Shown here in pieces: positions 8,036 to 15,586 of a stretch of DNA of 34,397 nucleotides. Source of the DNA: Gammaproteobacteria bacterium (GTDB taxonomy: Bacteria; Pseudomonadota; Gammaproteobacteria; SZUA-229); assembly GCA_029882355.1 (NCBI GenBank), contig JAOUKV010000031.1:1-34397 (forward strand), written 5' to 3'. A program made the position numbers and the translations under genes. Under the pieces are notes generated by a model. It did no database searches, was not told the DNA's origin, and saw only the letters and a list, made by a program, of their open reading frames with translations. Positions within the stretch are counted from its first letter, which is position 1, and every line of letters starts with the position of its first letter.

Positions 8036-9239
8036 TTTCCGCCTGTTCTTACTGCTGTTGTTACCGCTCGCCAGTGTGCAGGCAACTGAGCTGACGGGGC
8101 GGTTTTCCATGCTCGGCTTAACAGCGCAGGCGGAACAGGGTGATATCGGGTTTATTAATGAAGATAACGACACACTCACTGCCGATCAGCAGAGTCTACG
8201 TCTGATGCTGGATAATATTCAGGCTAACGGTGAGTGGACGCTGCACCTGAAAACATCGAGACGGCATCAAAATACTTTGGCCAACACTGAACCACATGCC
8301 AGCGATCTATTTCGTTATTCTGATCTTTCTTCAGACTGGTTAAATGATAATGGAATTAATGGTTCCACAAAAATCGGTTATGAAGTTGATCGTCTTAGTT
8401 ATCAACATCGTTTCGATAAAACAACGGTTGGTTTTGGTCGACAGGCCATCGACTGGGGAAGCGGCCGCTTCTGGCAACCGCTGAATGTATTTGGTGCATT
8501 TGCACCCACCGATCTGGATACCGATTTTAAACCGGGCATTGATGCGGCTGTCATCAACTGGTACCCCTCAGATTTTTCATCGCTAACTGCAGTCTATGCT
8601 TTTGCCCCCAATGGCAATGCCACAATTGATAATAGCGCTGCTATTTATTATCGAAGGCAGCTGCGAGAGCAGGTGGAGATGTCACTGCTGGCAGCTCAGG
8701 TGATTGATAATACGGCCATCGGCCTGTCACTCGAAGGCGAGTTACAGGGAATGGGCTGGCGTATAGAAGGTGCGCACAATAATCTTGAGCAGACCAATGA
8801 AAACACGCTTTTCTGGATTGCTGGTCTCGATTATCAATTTGAGAATGGGCTTTTGCTGGCTGCCGAATGGTATAACCATAACGGTGGTGTAAATAGTGAA
8901 AATACAATGACAATTCCAACCGTCAATCAACAACTGGAATACGGGCTGCAACAATATCAGGGAACAAAAGTATTTGGTATTAGCGCGAGTAAAGAAATTA
9001 CGCCATTAGTGCAGGGCACATACACAATGTTGCTCGGCATGTTGAACGATGTGGACAATCAACTGAGCACATCATCATTACACCAGTTTACCGCTATCTA
9101 TTCAGTCAGTAACGAATCTGATCTTTTATTTTCTTTATTGCAAGCCAATGGCAAAGGCCTGAATTTTTCGGGGTCTCCGCAATCAGAATTTGGCTATCTT
9201 CCAACGAGTTTAAGCCTGCGCCTGCGTTTTTATTTTTAA
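8019..9239 (+). CDS. Outer-membrane beta-barrel protein of the Lol-like operon
   Basis: Starting at ATG 8019, the 406-residue product has a signal peptide (MSQRFNFRLFLLLLLPLASVQA) and then mostly alternating amphipathic strands. It ends in LSLRLRFYF, a classic outer-membrane barrel terminus recognised by the Bam machinery. A GFGRQAIDWGSGRFWQPLNV segment is shared with several uncharacterised gammaproteobacterial porin-like proteins. A TTG at 7989 gives a longer frame but adds ten residues before the signal peptide, so it is not chosen. The start lies inside the last 17 bp of the ATPase gene, implying coupled translation. As last gene of the operon it is a natural candidate for the outer-membrane acceptor or channel for the transporter's cargo. 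I do not recognise a characterised homologue. Confidence 0.8.
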   Translation: MSQRFNFRLFLLLLLPLASVQATELTGRFSMLGLTAQAEQGDIGFINEDNDTLTADQQSLRLMLDNIQANGEWTLHLKTSRRHQNTLANTEPHASDLFRYSDLSSDWLNDNGINGSTKIGYEVDRLSYQHRFDKTTVGFGRQAIDWGSGRFWQPLNVFGAFAPTDLDTDFKPGIDAAVINWYPSDFSSLTAVYAFAPNGNATIDNSAAIYYRRQLREQVEMSLLAAQVIDNTAIGLSLEGELQGMGWRIEGAHNNLEQTNENTLFWIAGLDYQFENGLLLAAEWYNHNGGVNSENTMTIPTVNQQLEYGLQQYQGTKVFGISASKEITPLVQGTYTMLLGMLNDVDNQLSTSSLHQFTAIYSVSNESDLLFSLLQANGKGLNFSGSPQSEFGYLPTSLSLRLRFYF

Positions 9240-9271
9240 AATATTTCAGAAATAAATCTATTCAAGATAAC

Positions 9272-9287
9272 GTCTCTGCGTCTCTGC
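9272..9287. repeat. Tandem GTCTCTGC doublet
   Basis: Two perfect copies of the 8-mer GTCTCTGC lie head to tail, followed by GGTGAA, between two plus-strand genes. The string resembles a 'ctctgcgtctctgcgg' element scattered through many bacterial genomes. Only this copy is in the window, so its repeat nature comes from recall. No terminator hairpin was found in this gap. Confidence 0.3.
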
Positions 9288-9406
9288 GGTGAAAAGCTTT
9301 ATCTTTTCAAATAGAAAAATCGGGAAGAAGCATCAGTAAAATATAATATTAATAAATCCTGTTGGTTTTTTGGATTGTTTTATATATTACATCATAGGTA
9401 GTAGTG

Positions 9407-9415
9407 TGGTATAAA
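9407..9415 (+). promoter_or_regulatory. Extended -10 promoter for the 386-residue-module surface protein
   Basis: TGGTATAAA gives an extended -10 (TG-N-TATAAA, 5/6) with no recognisable -35 element 17 bp upstream. It would place the transcript start near 9422, about 33 nt before the ATG, whose ribosome binding site is AAGGGA. Confidence 0.35.
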
Positions 9416-9454
9416 CGCATAATAAATTATGAGAATAAATAAGGGAATTAAATT

Positions 9455-12400
9455 ATGAAAAGAATAATTTTAACGGCGTTACTATCGGTACTATCTTTTT
9501 CATCAAATGCAGCAACAGGCATCTTTAAAATCTATGATGCTGCAGGTGTATCAAATAGTTCCGACCCTGCAGTCGTTGCCTCCATTGTTTATCCAGGTAC
9601 TGGCAGCACAATAGCCAGTCCAACGCCTTTCTTTGAAATTAACTGGTATACGCATGATATAACAACCTATCAGACTGGAACATACACCGTTGATACAATA
9701 GAAGGCGGAGTGTATACCTTTACGGTGGATGTGGGTCAGATTGGCGCTCACATGTTATTTGATTGGGCTGGAAACAATAATATTGATGTCATTAATGTCT
9801 GGGATGTAACTACGGCCTCGGGTGTTGTCTACTATACATCAACTGACTGGGATGGTGATGGTGTTCTGGGTGGAGGAATGATAGATGGACCATTCCTCGG
9901 AATGAGTGTCAATTTTGATTTGGAGGGTAGCGACTTACCTTTAGCCGCTAATGTTCCAGCAATTACTTTGAATGGTTCAGCAACAGTCACTGTACAAACG
10001 GGTACAACTTATGTTGATGCCGGTGCGACAGCAAATGATATAGAGGATGGTGATTTAACATCCAGTATCATTACCACTAATCCCGTGAATACCTCTATTG
10101 CGGGTACTTATACCGTCAGTTACAACGTAGCAGATGCGGATAGTAATACGACGACTGCAACACGTACTGTTAATGTTATCAGCGGTGCGTTCCCGGTAAT
10201 TACTTTAAATGGCACATCATCTGTAACTACTTATACTGGTACGATTTATCTAGATGCAGGTGCCACTGCGAGTGATGTAGAAGATGGTGACTTAACCACG
10301 AGCATCGTTACCACTAATTCCGTAAACACATCCTTACCAGGTACTTATACCGTCAGCTACAGCGTGATGGACTCTGCGACCAATACAACAACTGCAACAC
10401 GTACGGTTGATGTCATCACAGGTGAAATTCCCATAATTAGTTTATTAGGCAGTGCATCGGTAACCATATCAATGGGGGATGCTTATACGGATGCCGGGGC
10501 TACGGCCACTGATGTAGAAGATGGCAACATGACAACCAGCATCGTCACAACTAATGCTGTAAATACATCACTTGCAGGCGATTATAACATTACTTATAAC
10601 GTGACTGATTCAAATGGTAATGCCGCAACAGAAGTTGTACGCATTGTTCACGTCGTTGATCCCAACGTGGTATCTGGCATATTTACTATGTACGACAATA
10701 CTGGCGCATCATCTGGTTCAGACAATGCTGTTGTTGCCTCCATTGTTTATCCTGGTGCAGGTAGTGCAATCGCCAGCCCAACACCTTTCTTTGGAATCAA
10801 CTGGTATACACATGATATAACAACCTATCAAAACGGCACTTACTCTATTGAAACAGTAGAAGGCGGAACGTATACCTTTACGGTGGGTGTGGGTCAAATT
10901 GGTGTGCACATGTTGTTTGATTGGGGTGTGACTACAAACATTGACGTCATTAATGTCTGGGATGTCACCTCTTCTGCGGGTGTTCAGTACTACACATCAA
11001 CAGACTGGGATGGTGATACTATTCCTGGCGGGGTACTACTTGATGGGCCATTCCCTGGATTCAGTGTCAATTTTGATTTGGCTGGTGGCGCTTTACCTGT
11101 AGTTAGTAATGCTCCTTCGATTACCTTGATGGGCTCTTCAATAGTCACTCTACAAACAGGTGCCACCTATATCGATGCTGGAGCAACAGCGATTGATACA
11201 GAGGATGGTAATTTAACATCCAGCATCGTTATCACTAACCCGGTCAATACCTCTACTCCTGGTACTTATACCGTCAGTTACAGTGTGACAGATGCTGATA
11301 GCAATACGACGGTTGCGACACGTACTGTCAATGTCATCACCGGCGCATTCCCGGTGCTTACTTTAAATGGTACATCACCAGCAACTGCATACACGGGTTC
11401 CATTTATCTGGATGCGGGCATCACAGCAAGTGATATAGAAGATGGTAGCTTAACTGCCAGCGTCGTTACTACTAACTCCGTAAATACATCTGTAGTAGGC
11501 AGTTATACAGTAACTTATAGCGTGACGGATTCTGATAGTAATACAACGACTATGACACGTACGGTTAATGTCATCACAGGTGCCATTCCGGTTATTAGTT
11601 TATCAGGTAGTTCATCAGTAATAGTATCAATGGGGAATACCTATTTTGATGCGGGAGCCACTGCCAGTGATCTGGAAGATGGTAATTTAAGCGCAAGCAT
11701 TGTGGTGAATAATTCTGTAAACACATCAGTTGCAGGTACATACACCGTTACTTATAACTTAACTGACTCGAATGGTAATACAGCAACACAAGTTACACGT
11801 ACTGTTAACGTTATTGATCCTAACTCGGTTTCTGGCGTCTTTAATGTCTACGACCCTACAGGTACATCATTTGCTACAGACACAACCATAGTTGCGTCCA
11901 TTGTTTATCCAGGATCAGGTAGCACAATCGCCAGTCCAACACCGTTCTTTGGTCTTCTCTGGAAGGCACATGATATAAACACTTATAGGAACGGAACCTA
12001 CACCATTGATACAGTAGAAGGTGGCTCGTATACATTTACAGTGGGTGTTGGTCAGATTGGCGTACATATGCTAATTGATTGGGGTGTGACAACTAATATG
12101 GACGTCGTTAATGTCTGGGATGTTGCTTCTGCAAGTGGTGTTGTGTCCTACACTTCAACAGATTGGGATGCTGATGGTGTTCTGGGCGGTGCACTGATTG
12201 AAGGGCCATTCATAGGCATGAGTATTAGTTTTGATTTGGCAGGTGGTGCTTTACCTGAAATACCTGTAGGTAACACGCCTCCTGATGTTTACTTAAATGG
12301 CGCATCTTCACTGACTCTTTACACAGGTGATACATTTGTGGATCCAGGTGTGACAGCAAGCGACGTTGAAGACGGTGACTTGAGCGCTAGTCTGATTGTT

Positions 12401-12790
12401 AACAGCACAGTGAATACAGCTACAACAGGTAAATACACAGTTACCTACACAGCGACTGATACTACTGGTTATGCTGTCTCCGCAAAACGTAACGTAACTG
12501 TTGTTGTAGCAGATGCTGATAATGATGGACTGCTTTATTTAAATGATAATTGCACGGAGCAAGGTAACGCAGATCAACGAGACACCGATGCTGACGGTTT
12601 TGGTAATGTTTGTGATTCAGACTTAAATGGTGATGGTATCGTCAACTCCTTAGATCTTGGTCTATTCAAGCAAACTATGTTCAGTGCAAATTTAGATTCA
12701 GATATCAATGGTGATGGTATCGTTAATTCCTTAGATATTGGTCTATTTAAGCAGATGTACTTTAAAGAACCTGGTCCCAGTGGTCTTTAA
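9455..12790 (+). CDS. Secreted modular protein: triplicated 386-residue unit, Ig-like domains, TSP3 and dockerin-like end
   Basis: The 1111-residue product has a signal peptide (cleavage near SNA, 19). A roughly 145-residue domain recurs with its first glycine at residues 22, 408 and 794, exactly 386 apart; conserved marks are VVASIVYPG, TIASPTPFF, VGQIG, INVWDV and TSTDWDGD. Copies one and two are each followed by three DUF5011-type Ig-like domains (VDAGATAxDxEDGxLT, then GTYTVTYxVTDSxxNT), copy three by one, seven in all. Residues about 1020-1050 resemble a thrombospondin type 3 repeat. Residues about 1054-1103 hold two dockerin-like calcium loops, DLNGDGIVNSLDLGLFKQ and DINGDGIVNSLDIGLFKQ. 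No LPxTG, PEP-CTERM or GlyGly-CTERM tail is present, so it is probably released or held by partners. A cell-surface or matrix role is likely; no enzyme domain is seen. Confidence 0.85.
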   Translation: MKRIILTALLSVLSFSSNAATGIFKIYDAAGVSNSSDPAVVASIVYPGTGSTIASPTPFFEINWYTHDITTYQTGTYTVDTIEGGVYTFTVDVGQIGAHMLFDWAGNNNIDVINVWDVTTASGVVYYTSTDWDGDGVLGGGMIDGPFLGMSVNFDLEGSDLPLAANVPAITLNGSATVTVQTGTTYVDAGATANDIEDGDLTSSIITTNPVNTSIAGTYTVSYNVADADSNTTTATRTVNVISGAFPVITLNGTSSVTTYTGTIYLDAGATASDVEDGDLTTSIVTTNSVNTSLPGTYTVSYSVMDSATNTTTATRTVDVITGEIPIISLLGSASVTISMGDAYTDAGATATDVEDGNMTTSIVTTNAVNTSLAGDYNITYNVTDSNGNAATEVVRIVHVVDPNVVSGIFTMYDNTGASSGSDNAVVASIVYPGAGSAIASPTPFFGINWYTHDITTYQNGTYSIETVEGGTYTFTVGVGQIGVHMLFDWGVTTNIDVINVWDVTSSAGVQYYTSTDWDGDTIPGGVLLDGPFPGFSVNFDLAGGALPVVSNAPSITLMGSSIVTLQTGATYIDAGATAIDTEDGNLTSSIVITNPVNTSTPGTYTVSYSVTDADSNTTVATRTVNVITGAFPVLTLNGTSPATAYTGSIYLDAGITASDIEDGSLTASVVTTNSVNTSVVGSYTVTYSVTDSDSNTTTMTRTVNVITGAIPVISLSGSSSVIVSMGNTYFDAGATASDLEDGNLSASIVVNNSVNTSVAGTYTVTYNLTDSNGNTATQVTRTVNVIDPNSVSGVFNVYDPTGTSFATDTTIVASIVYPGSGSTIASPTPFFGLLWKAHDINTYRNGTYTIDTVEGGSYTFTVGVGQIGVHMLIDWGVTTNMDVVNVWDVASASGVVSYTSTDWDADGVLGGALIEGPFIGMSISFDLAGGALPEIPVGNTPPDVYLNGASSLTLYTGDTFVDPGVTASDVEDGDLSASLIVNSTVNTATTGKYTVTYTATDTTGYAVSAKRNVTVVVADADNDGLLYLNDNCTEQGNADQRDTDADGFGNVCDSDLNGDGIVNSLDLGLFKQTMFSANLDSDINGDGIVNSLDIGLFKQMYFKEPGPSGL
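9518..12260 (+). repeat. Large direct repeats, 1158-bp period (2.5 copies)
   Basis: The units begin near 9518, 10676 and 11834, each 1158 bp apart. DNA similarity remains visible, for example variants of TATACCTTTACGGTGG and GTCATTAATGTCTGGGATGT in each copy, so the triplication is fairly recent or is kept similar by recombination. The third unit stops after one Ig-like domain. Confidence 0.8.
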
Positions 12791-12832
12791 TAATATTGTA
12801 ACTTAGGAAAAACAGTTACCAGGTAAATTATG

Positions 12833-12860
12833 GGGCGGTGAGAAATTATCACCGCCCTTT
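12833..12860 (+). terminator. Rho-independent terminator after the modular surface protein
   Basis: A perfect 9-bp G+C-rich stem (GGGCGGTGA at 12833-12841, TCACCGCCC at 12849-12857) with a 7-nt loop is followed by TTTAATT. It lies 42 bp after the stop codon and ends the 9455-12790 transcript. The T-run is short but the stem is strong. Confidence 0.85.
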
Positions 12861-12965
12861 AATTGATTAGTAACAACATAGGGTAAGTGGGTAAGGCATT
12901 TTTTCCTTAGCTTAACAGCTATAAACTAAAAAATTAATTTCTGAAACTTTTACGATAAGAACTTT

Positions 12966-13715
12966 TTATTCAAGATAACGTGTTTGCCACTGCAAATAAA
13001 GTGCATGCACGTGTTCTGCAAATTCTTCTTTGGTAGTGAATCCTTCTGGGCTGATGGCGTCGTAAACGTAATAATTGGCATGATTATTCTGACAGGTCAT
13101 GTAGTGCCAGAACTTATCGAGTAATGTCTGCGGATCACGCCATTCAAATGTATCCTGTGCTTCATAATGCAGGAACACGGGCAGGATAGGCACACCAGTT
13201 TTAATTGATATATCAAAAGCGCCAGTTTGAAATTTTGAATAGATACGTCGGCCTTTGCAGCCACCTTCAGGGAAAATAGCCACGTTACGTCCATTTTTAA
13301 CAGCATCAATTAATGAATCCAGTGCAGCATGCCGTGACGCTGGGTCATCTCGTTTTACAAAAATGGTATCGGCTTTTTCACTGATGCGGCCGATAAAATA
13401 CCAGTGCCGTACACCTTCTTTACCCAATGGATAAACATTAAACAGGGCGGGTATAGCAAAATCTTCCAGCGCAGAGGGATGATTGGCAACCAGAATAAAA
13501 TGCTCAGGTAAGGGCTTGGCATTCTTCTGGTGTAATCTTAGATCGACACCTAAGGCACGTATAAAAAAGCGGCACCAGCATCGTGAAAGGGAATGGTAAT
13601 AATCACCCGTTAAAAAACGCGGCAACCAGGAGAGGAAATACAAAACAAGAGTAAATAGTGATAGCTCAAGCCAGCACCAGAACAACCATAGACTACGTAT
13701 AACAAATTTTAGCAT
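12966..13715 (-). CDS. PlsC-like lysophospholipid acyltransferase family protein
   Basis: The 249-residue protein has a hydrophobic N-terminus (about 8-31) that anchors it to the inner membrane and then the PlsC/LPLAT fold, which moves acyl groups onto glycerophospholipid acceptors. Motif I reads NHPSALED: His79 is followed four residues later by Glu84 and then Asp85, where the usual motif is H-x4-D. Motif II is near R122 (FVKRDDPASR), motif III is FPEGG at 148-152, and motif IV is the VPILPVFL strand. The shifted acid may mark a subfamily with its own substrate rather than a dead enzyme. AGGAAAG precedes the ATG. It is convergent with the secreted-protein gene on its downstream side and divergent from the DMT transporter. 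Lipid genes 3 kb away make a shared envelope role plausible. Confidence 0.85.
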   Translation of the reverse strand: MLKFVIRSLWLFWCWLELSLFTLVLYFLSWLPRFLTGDYYHSLSRCWCRFFIRALGVDLRLHQKNAKPLPEHFILVANHPSALEDFAIPALFNVYPLGKEGVRHWYFIGRISEKADTIFVKRDDPASRHAALDSLIDAVKNGRNVAIFPEGGCKGRRIYSKFQTGAFDISIKTGVPILPVFLHYEAQDTFEWRDPQTLLDKFWHYMTCQNNHANYYVYDAISPEGFTTKEEFAEHVHALYLQWQTRYLE

Positions 13716-13868
13716 TGATCTATTCTTTCCTAAATAAGCCAGCCGTTATTATTTGCAACTGCCTCTAACAGTAGTGCATAAATCTATTCGGGTCTATTCT
13801 TATCTAGTCATATGAGATCTCGAATTACTTATGGAAAACTCGGGTTAAGTTTCCACTAAGGCGTTAAA

Positions 13869-14759
13869 ATGTCAATTAGCCAACTGGAATCACCCATGAA
13901 AAATCATACCGAAGGTCTGTTGTCAGTGCATTCTGCTGTACTTATATTTGGCCTGACTGCATTATTCTCAAAACTCATTGCTCTCAGTGCCATAGAAATC
14001 ACGCTGTTACGTGCTGTATTTGCCATTATCGCTATTGCTATTTATATCAAGTACCGTGAAGAATCACTGAAACTGGACAATAAGCACGATTACCTGATAG
14101 CTCTGCTATTGGGTTTTTTTCTGGCAACTCACTGGATAACATATTTTCATGCGATGCAGGTATCATCCATTGCCATAGGTATCATTGCACTCTATACCTA
14201 TCCGGTGATTACTGTTTTTCTTGAGCCATTTTTTCATGGCGATCGCCCACGTATAAAAGACATCCTCAGTGCGATTGTGGTTTTATTCGGCATCTATTTA
14301 CTGGTACCTGAATTTGCTATCGATAATCAAACCGCCATTGGTGTTTTTTGGGGAATATTATCGGCCTTTATGTTTGCCATGAGAAACATCATACACGGAC
14401 GTTATTTCAAATCTTATCCTGCCAGGCATGCGCTGCTCTACCAGACATTGGCTGTGATTATTTTGTTAATGCCATTTTCTGGACAGGTTATCCCCGAGGT
14501 GAGTCAGACCCAATGGCTGCAACTTGTCGTTCTGGGGATTTTCTTTACTGCTGTGCCACACACATTATTCGCCAATAGTTTATTACACCTGAAGGCAAAG
14601 ACGGTCAGCCTGATCGCCTGCATTCAAGTGGTATATGGAACAATATTCGCGGCGTTGTTTCTTACAGAAATTCCAGGGTGGAGTACTATAGCTGGCGGAT
14701 TGATTGTCATAAGTGCTGCCGTTTATGAAACCATGACCAGTCACAGGCAGAAGAGGTGA
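13869..14759 (+). CDS. DMT-superfamily transporter (EamA family)
   Basis: The 296-residue protein has about ten membrane helices arranged as two EamA repeats (roughly residues 17-145 and 155-290), the drug/metabolite transporter layout. Recognisable family segments are ITLLRAVFAIIAIAIY in the first repeat and GGLIVISAAVYE in the last helix. These carriers usually export amino acids, nucleosides or other metabolites; the substrate here cannot be read. ATG 13869 has AAGG about eight bases upstream; ATG 13896 lacks a site. Immediately downstream lies a gene remnant and a REP-like hairpin, so no operon partner remains. Confidence 0.88.
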   Translation: MSISQLESPMKNHTEGLLSVHSAVLIFGLTALFSKLIALSAIEITLLRAVFAIIAIAIYIKYREESLKLDNKHDYLIALLLGFFLATHWITYFHAMQVSSIAIGIIALYTYPVITVFLEPFFHGDRPRIKDILSAIVVLFGIYLLVPEFAIDNQTAIGVFWGILSAFMFAMRNIIHGRYFKSYPARHALLYQTLAVIILLMPFSGQVIPEVSQTQWLQLVVLGIFFTAVPHTLFANSLLHLKAKTVSLIACIQVVYGTIFAALFLTEIPGWSTIAGGLIVISAAVYETMTSHRQKR

Positions 14760-14764
14760 GATAG

Positions 14765-15076
14765 CCCTATATTCGCAGAACAATTCGACGCCACTTTACC
14801 CGCATTCTCTTTGATGCTGAGACCTATGTCCTGAGCACGGAAGATTATAGCCCAGCGCCTCTAACGATTCCCGTATCAGTTCCAGCAAAAACAGTACTGG
14901 GCGACTATTATTTTGATGGTTTTGAAAAATTTAATGATGCCGGCGAAGTAATTTATTTACTACACGATGATGCCTATAAAGATTGTAATAAAGCAGGTGA
15001 GGGTGTTGATGATGAAATAGATGCCAGATCATCTGAAAAACGCTGTATAAAGCGATTCAACCTGGTTGCACCGTAG
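14765..15076 (+). pseudogene. 5'-truncated gene remnant (about 103 codons, no start)
   Basis: One frame stays open from 14765, just after a stop, to TAG at 15074-15076, but it contains no ATG or credible GTG/TTG start. The translation looks like real protein rather than noise: TYVLSTEDYSPAPLTIPVSV, then ADYYFDGF-like residues (GDYYFDGFEKFNDAGEVIYL), then LLHDDAYKDCNKAGEG and a basic end RCIKRFNLVAP. It begins six bases after the DMT transporter's stop and ends inside a REP-like hairpin, as expected if a deletion joined the two. I do not recognise the parent family. An alternative is an undetected frameshift with a start upstream. Confidence 0.45.
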
Positions 15077-15095
15077 GGCGGCGAACCGCACCTAC
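15073..15095. repeat. REP-like hairpin GTAGG-GCGG-CGAA-CCGC-A-CCTAC
   Basis: A compact hairpin has 5-bp and 4-bp stems separated by one bulged A and a CGAA tetraloop. This matches the common gammaproteobacterial intergenic palindrome GTAGGTGCGGTTCGCCG. It overlaps the stop codon of the gene remnant and lies between convergent units. Whether it has sister copies elsewhere cannot be seen here. Confidence 0.6.
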
Positions 15096-15112
15096 AGTAC
15101 ATTTCAAACAGT

Positions 15113-15493
15113 TTATTTCTTTTTCTTGGTTTTAGACTTTGACTTTGACTTTTTGGTCATTTTCATCAGTTTAGCCATTTGCTCTTTTTCCCACTTTTCA
15201 CCAGCGGCAACCATAGCAATTACTTTTTTCTCACCAATTTTCAATAATTCGGCTTCACGTTTCATGGCAGCATTTAACTGATCTTTCAGTACAGCGATTT
15301 CAGCTTTGGCTGAATCTTTCACTGCTTTTAATGTATCTTTCGTGGCTTTCAGGTCGGCTTTCAGCTTATTACTTAACGCTGCACGTTTAGCGGAGGCTGT
15401 TTTAAGATTCTTAGCGGCGGCTGATTTTTTAGCGGCTGATTTTTTCTTTGTAGCGGCTGTTTTCTTTTTGCTTGTTGCTGGTGTTTTTGCCAT
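15113..15493 (-). CDS. Histone H1-like Lys/Ala-rich basic protein
   Basis: The 126-residue product is dominated by lysine and alanine. It has a basic N-terminal tail of repeated KKK/AAK/SAAK words (residues 1-40), a central amphipathic helical part (about 41-108, AEIAVLKDQLNAAMKREAELL) and a basic tail KKSKSKSKTKKKK. This is the layout of bacterial histone H1-like or AlgP-type nucleoid proteins, which bind DNA without sequence preference, but low complexity limits the call. AAGGA lies seven bases before the ATG. It is a single-gene unit. The Lys/Ala words resemble slippage-prone repeats, so length probably varies between strains. Confidence 0.75.
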   Translation of the reverse strand: MAKTPATSKKKTAATKKKSAAKKSAAAKNLKTASAKRAALSNKLKADLKATKDTLKAVKDSAKAEIAVLKDQLNAAMKREAELLKIGEKKVIAMVAAGEKWEKEQMAKLMKMTKKSKSKSKTKKKK

Positions 15494-15586
15494 GATAATG
15501 TCCTTAGGTTTGGTAGAACTGAAACAATAACATAATAGAGTTGATCATTTTCAATTTTTATTCTTTTTGATTTAGGACATGAACAA

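Noticed and set aside
9259-9271. TTCAAGATAACG also found at 12968-12979
   Set aside because: The second copy includes the last codons of the acyltransferase gene; a 12-base match with no flanking similarity is likely chance.
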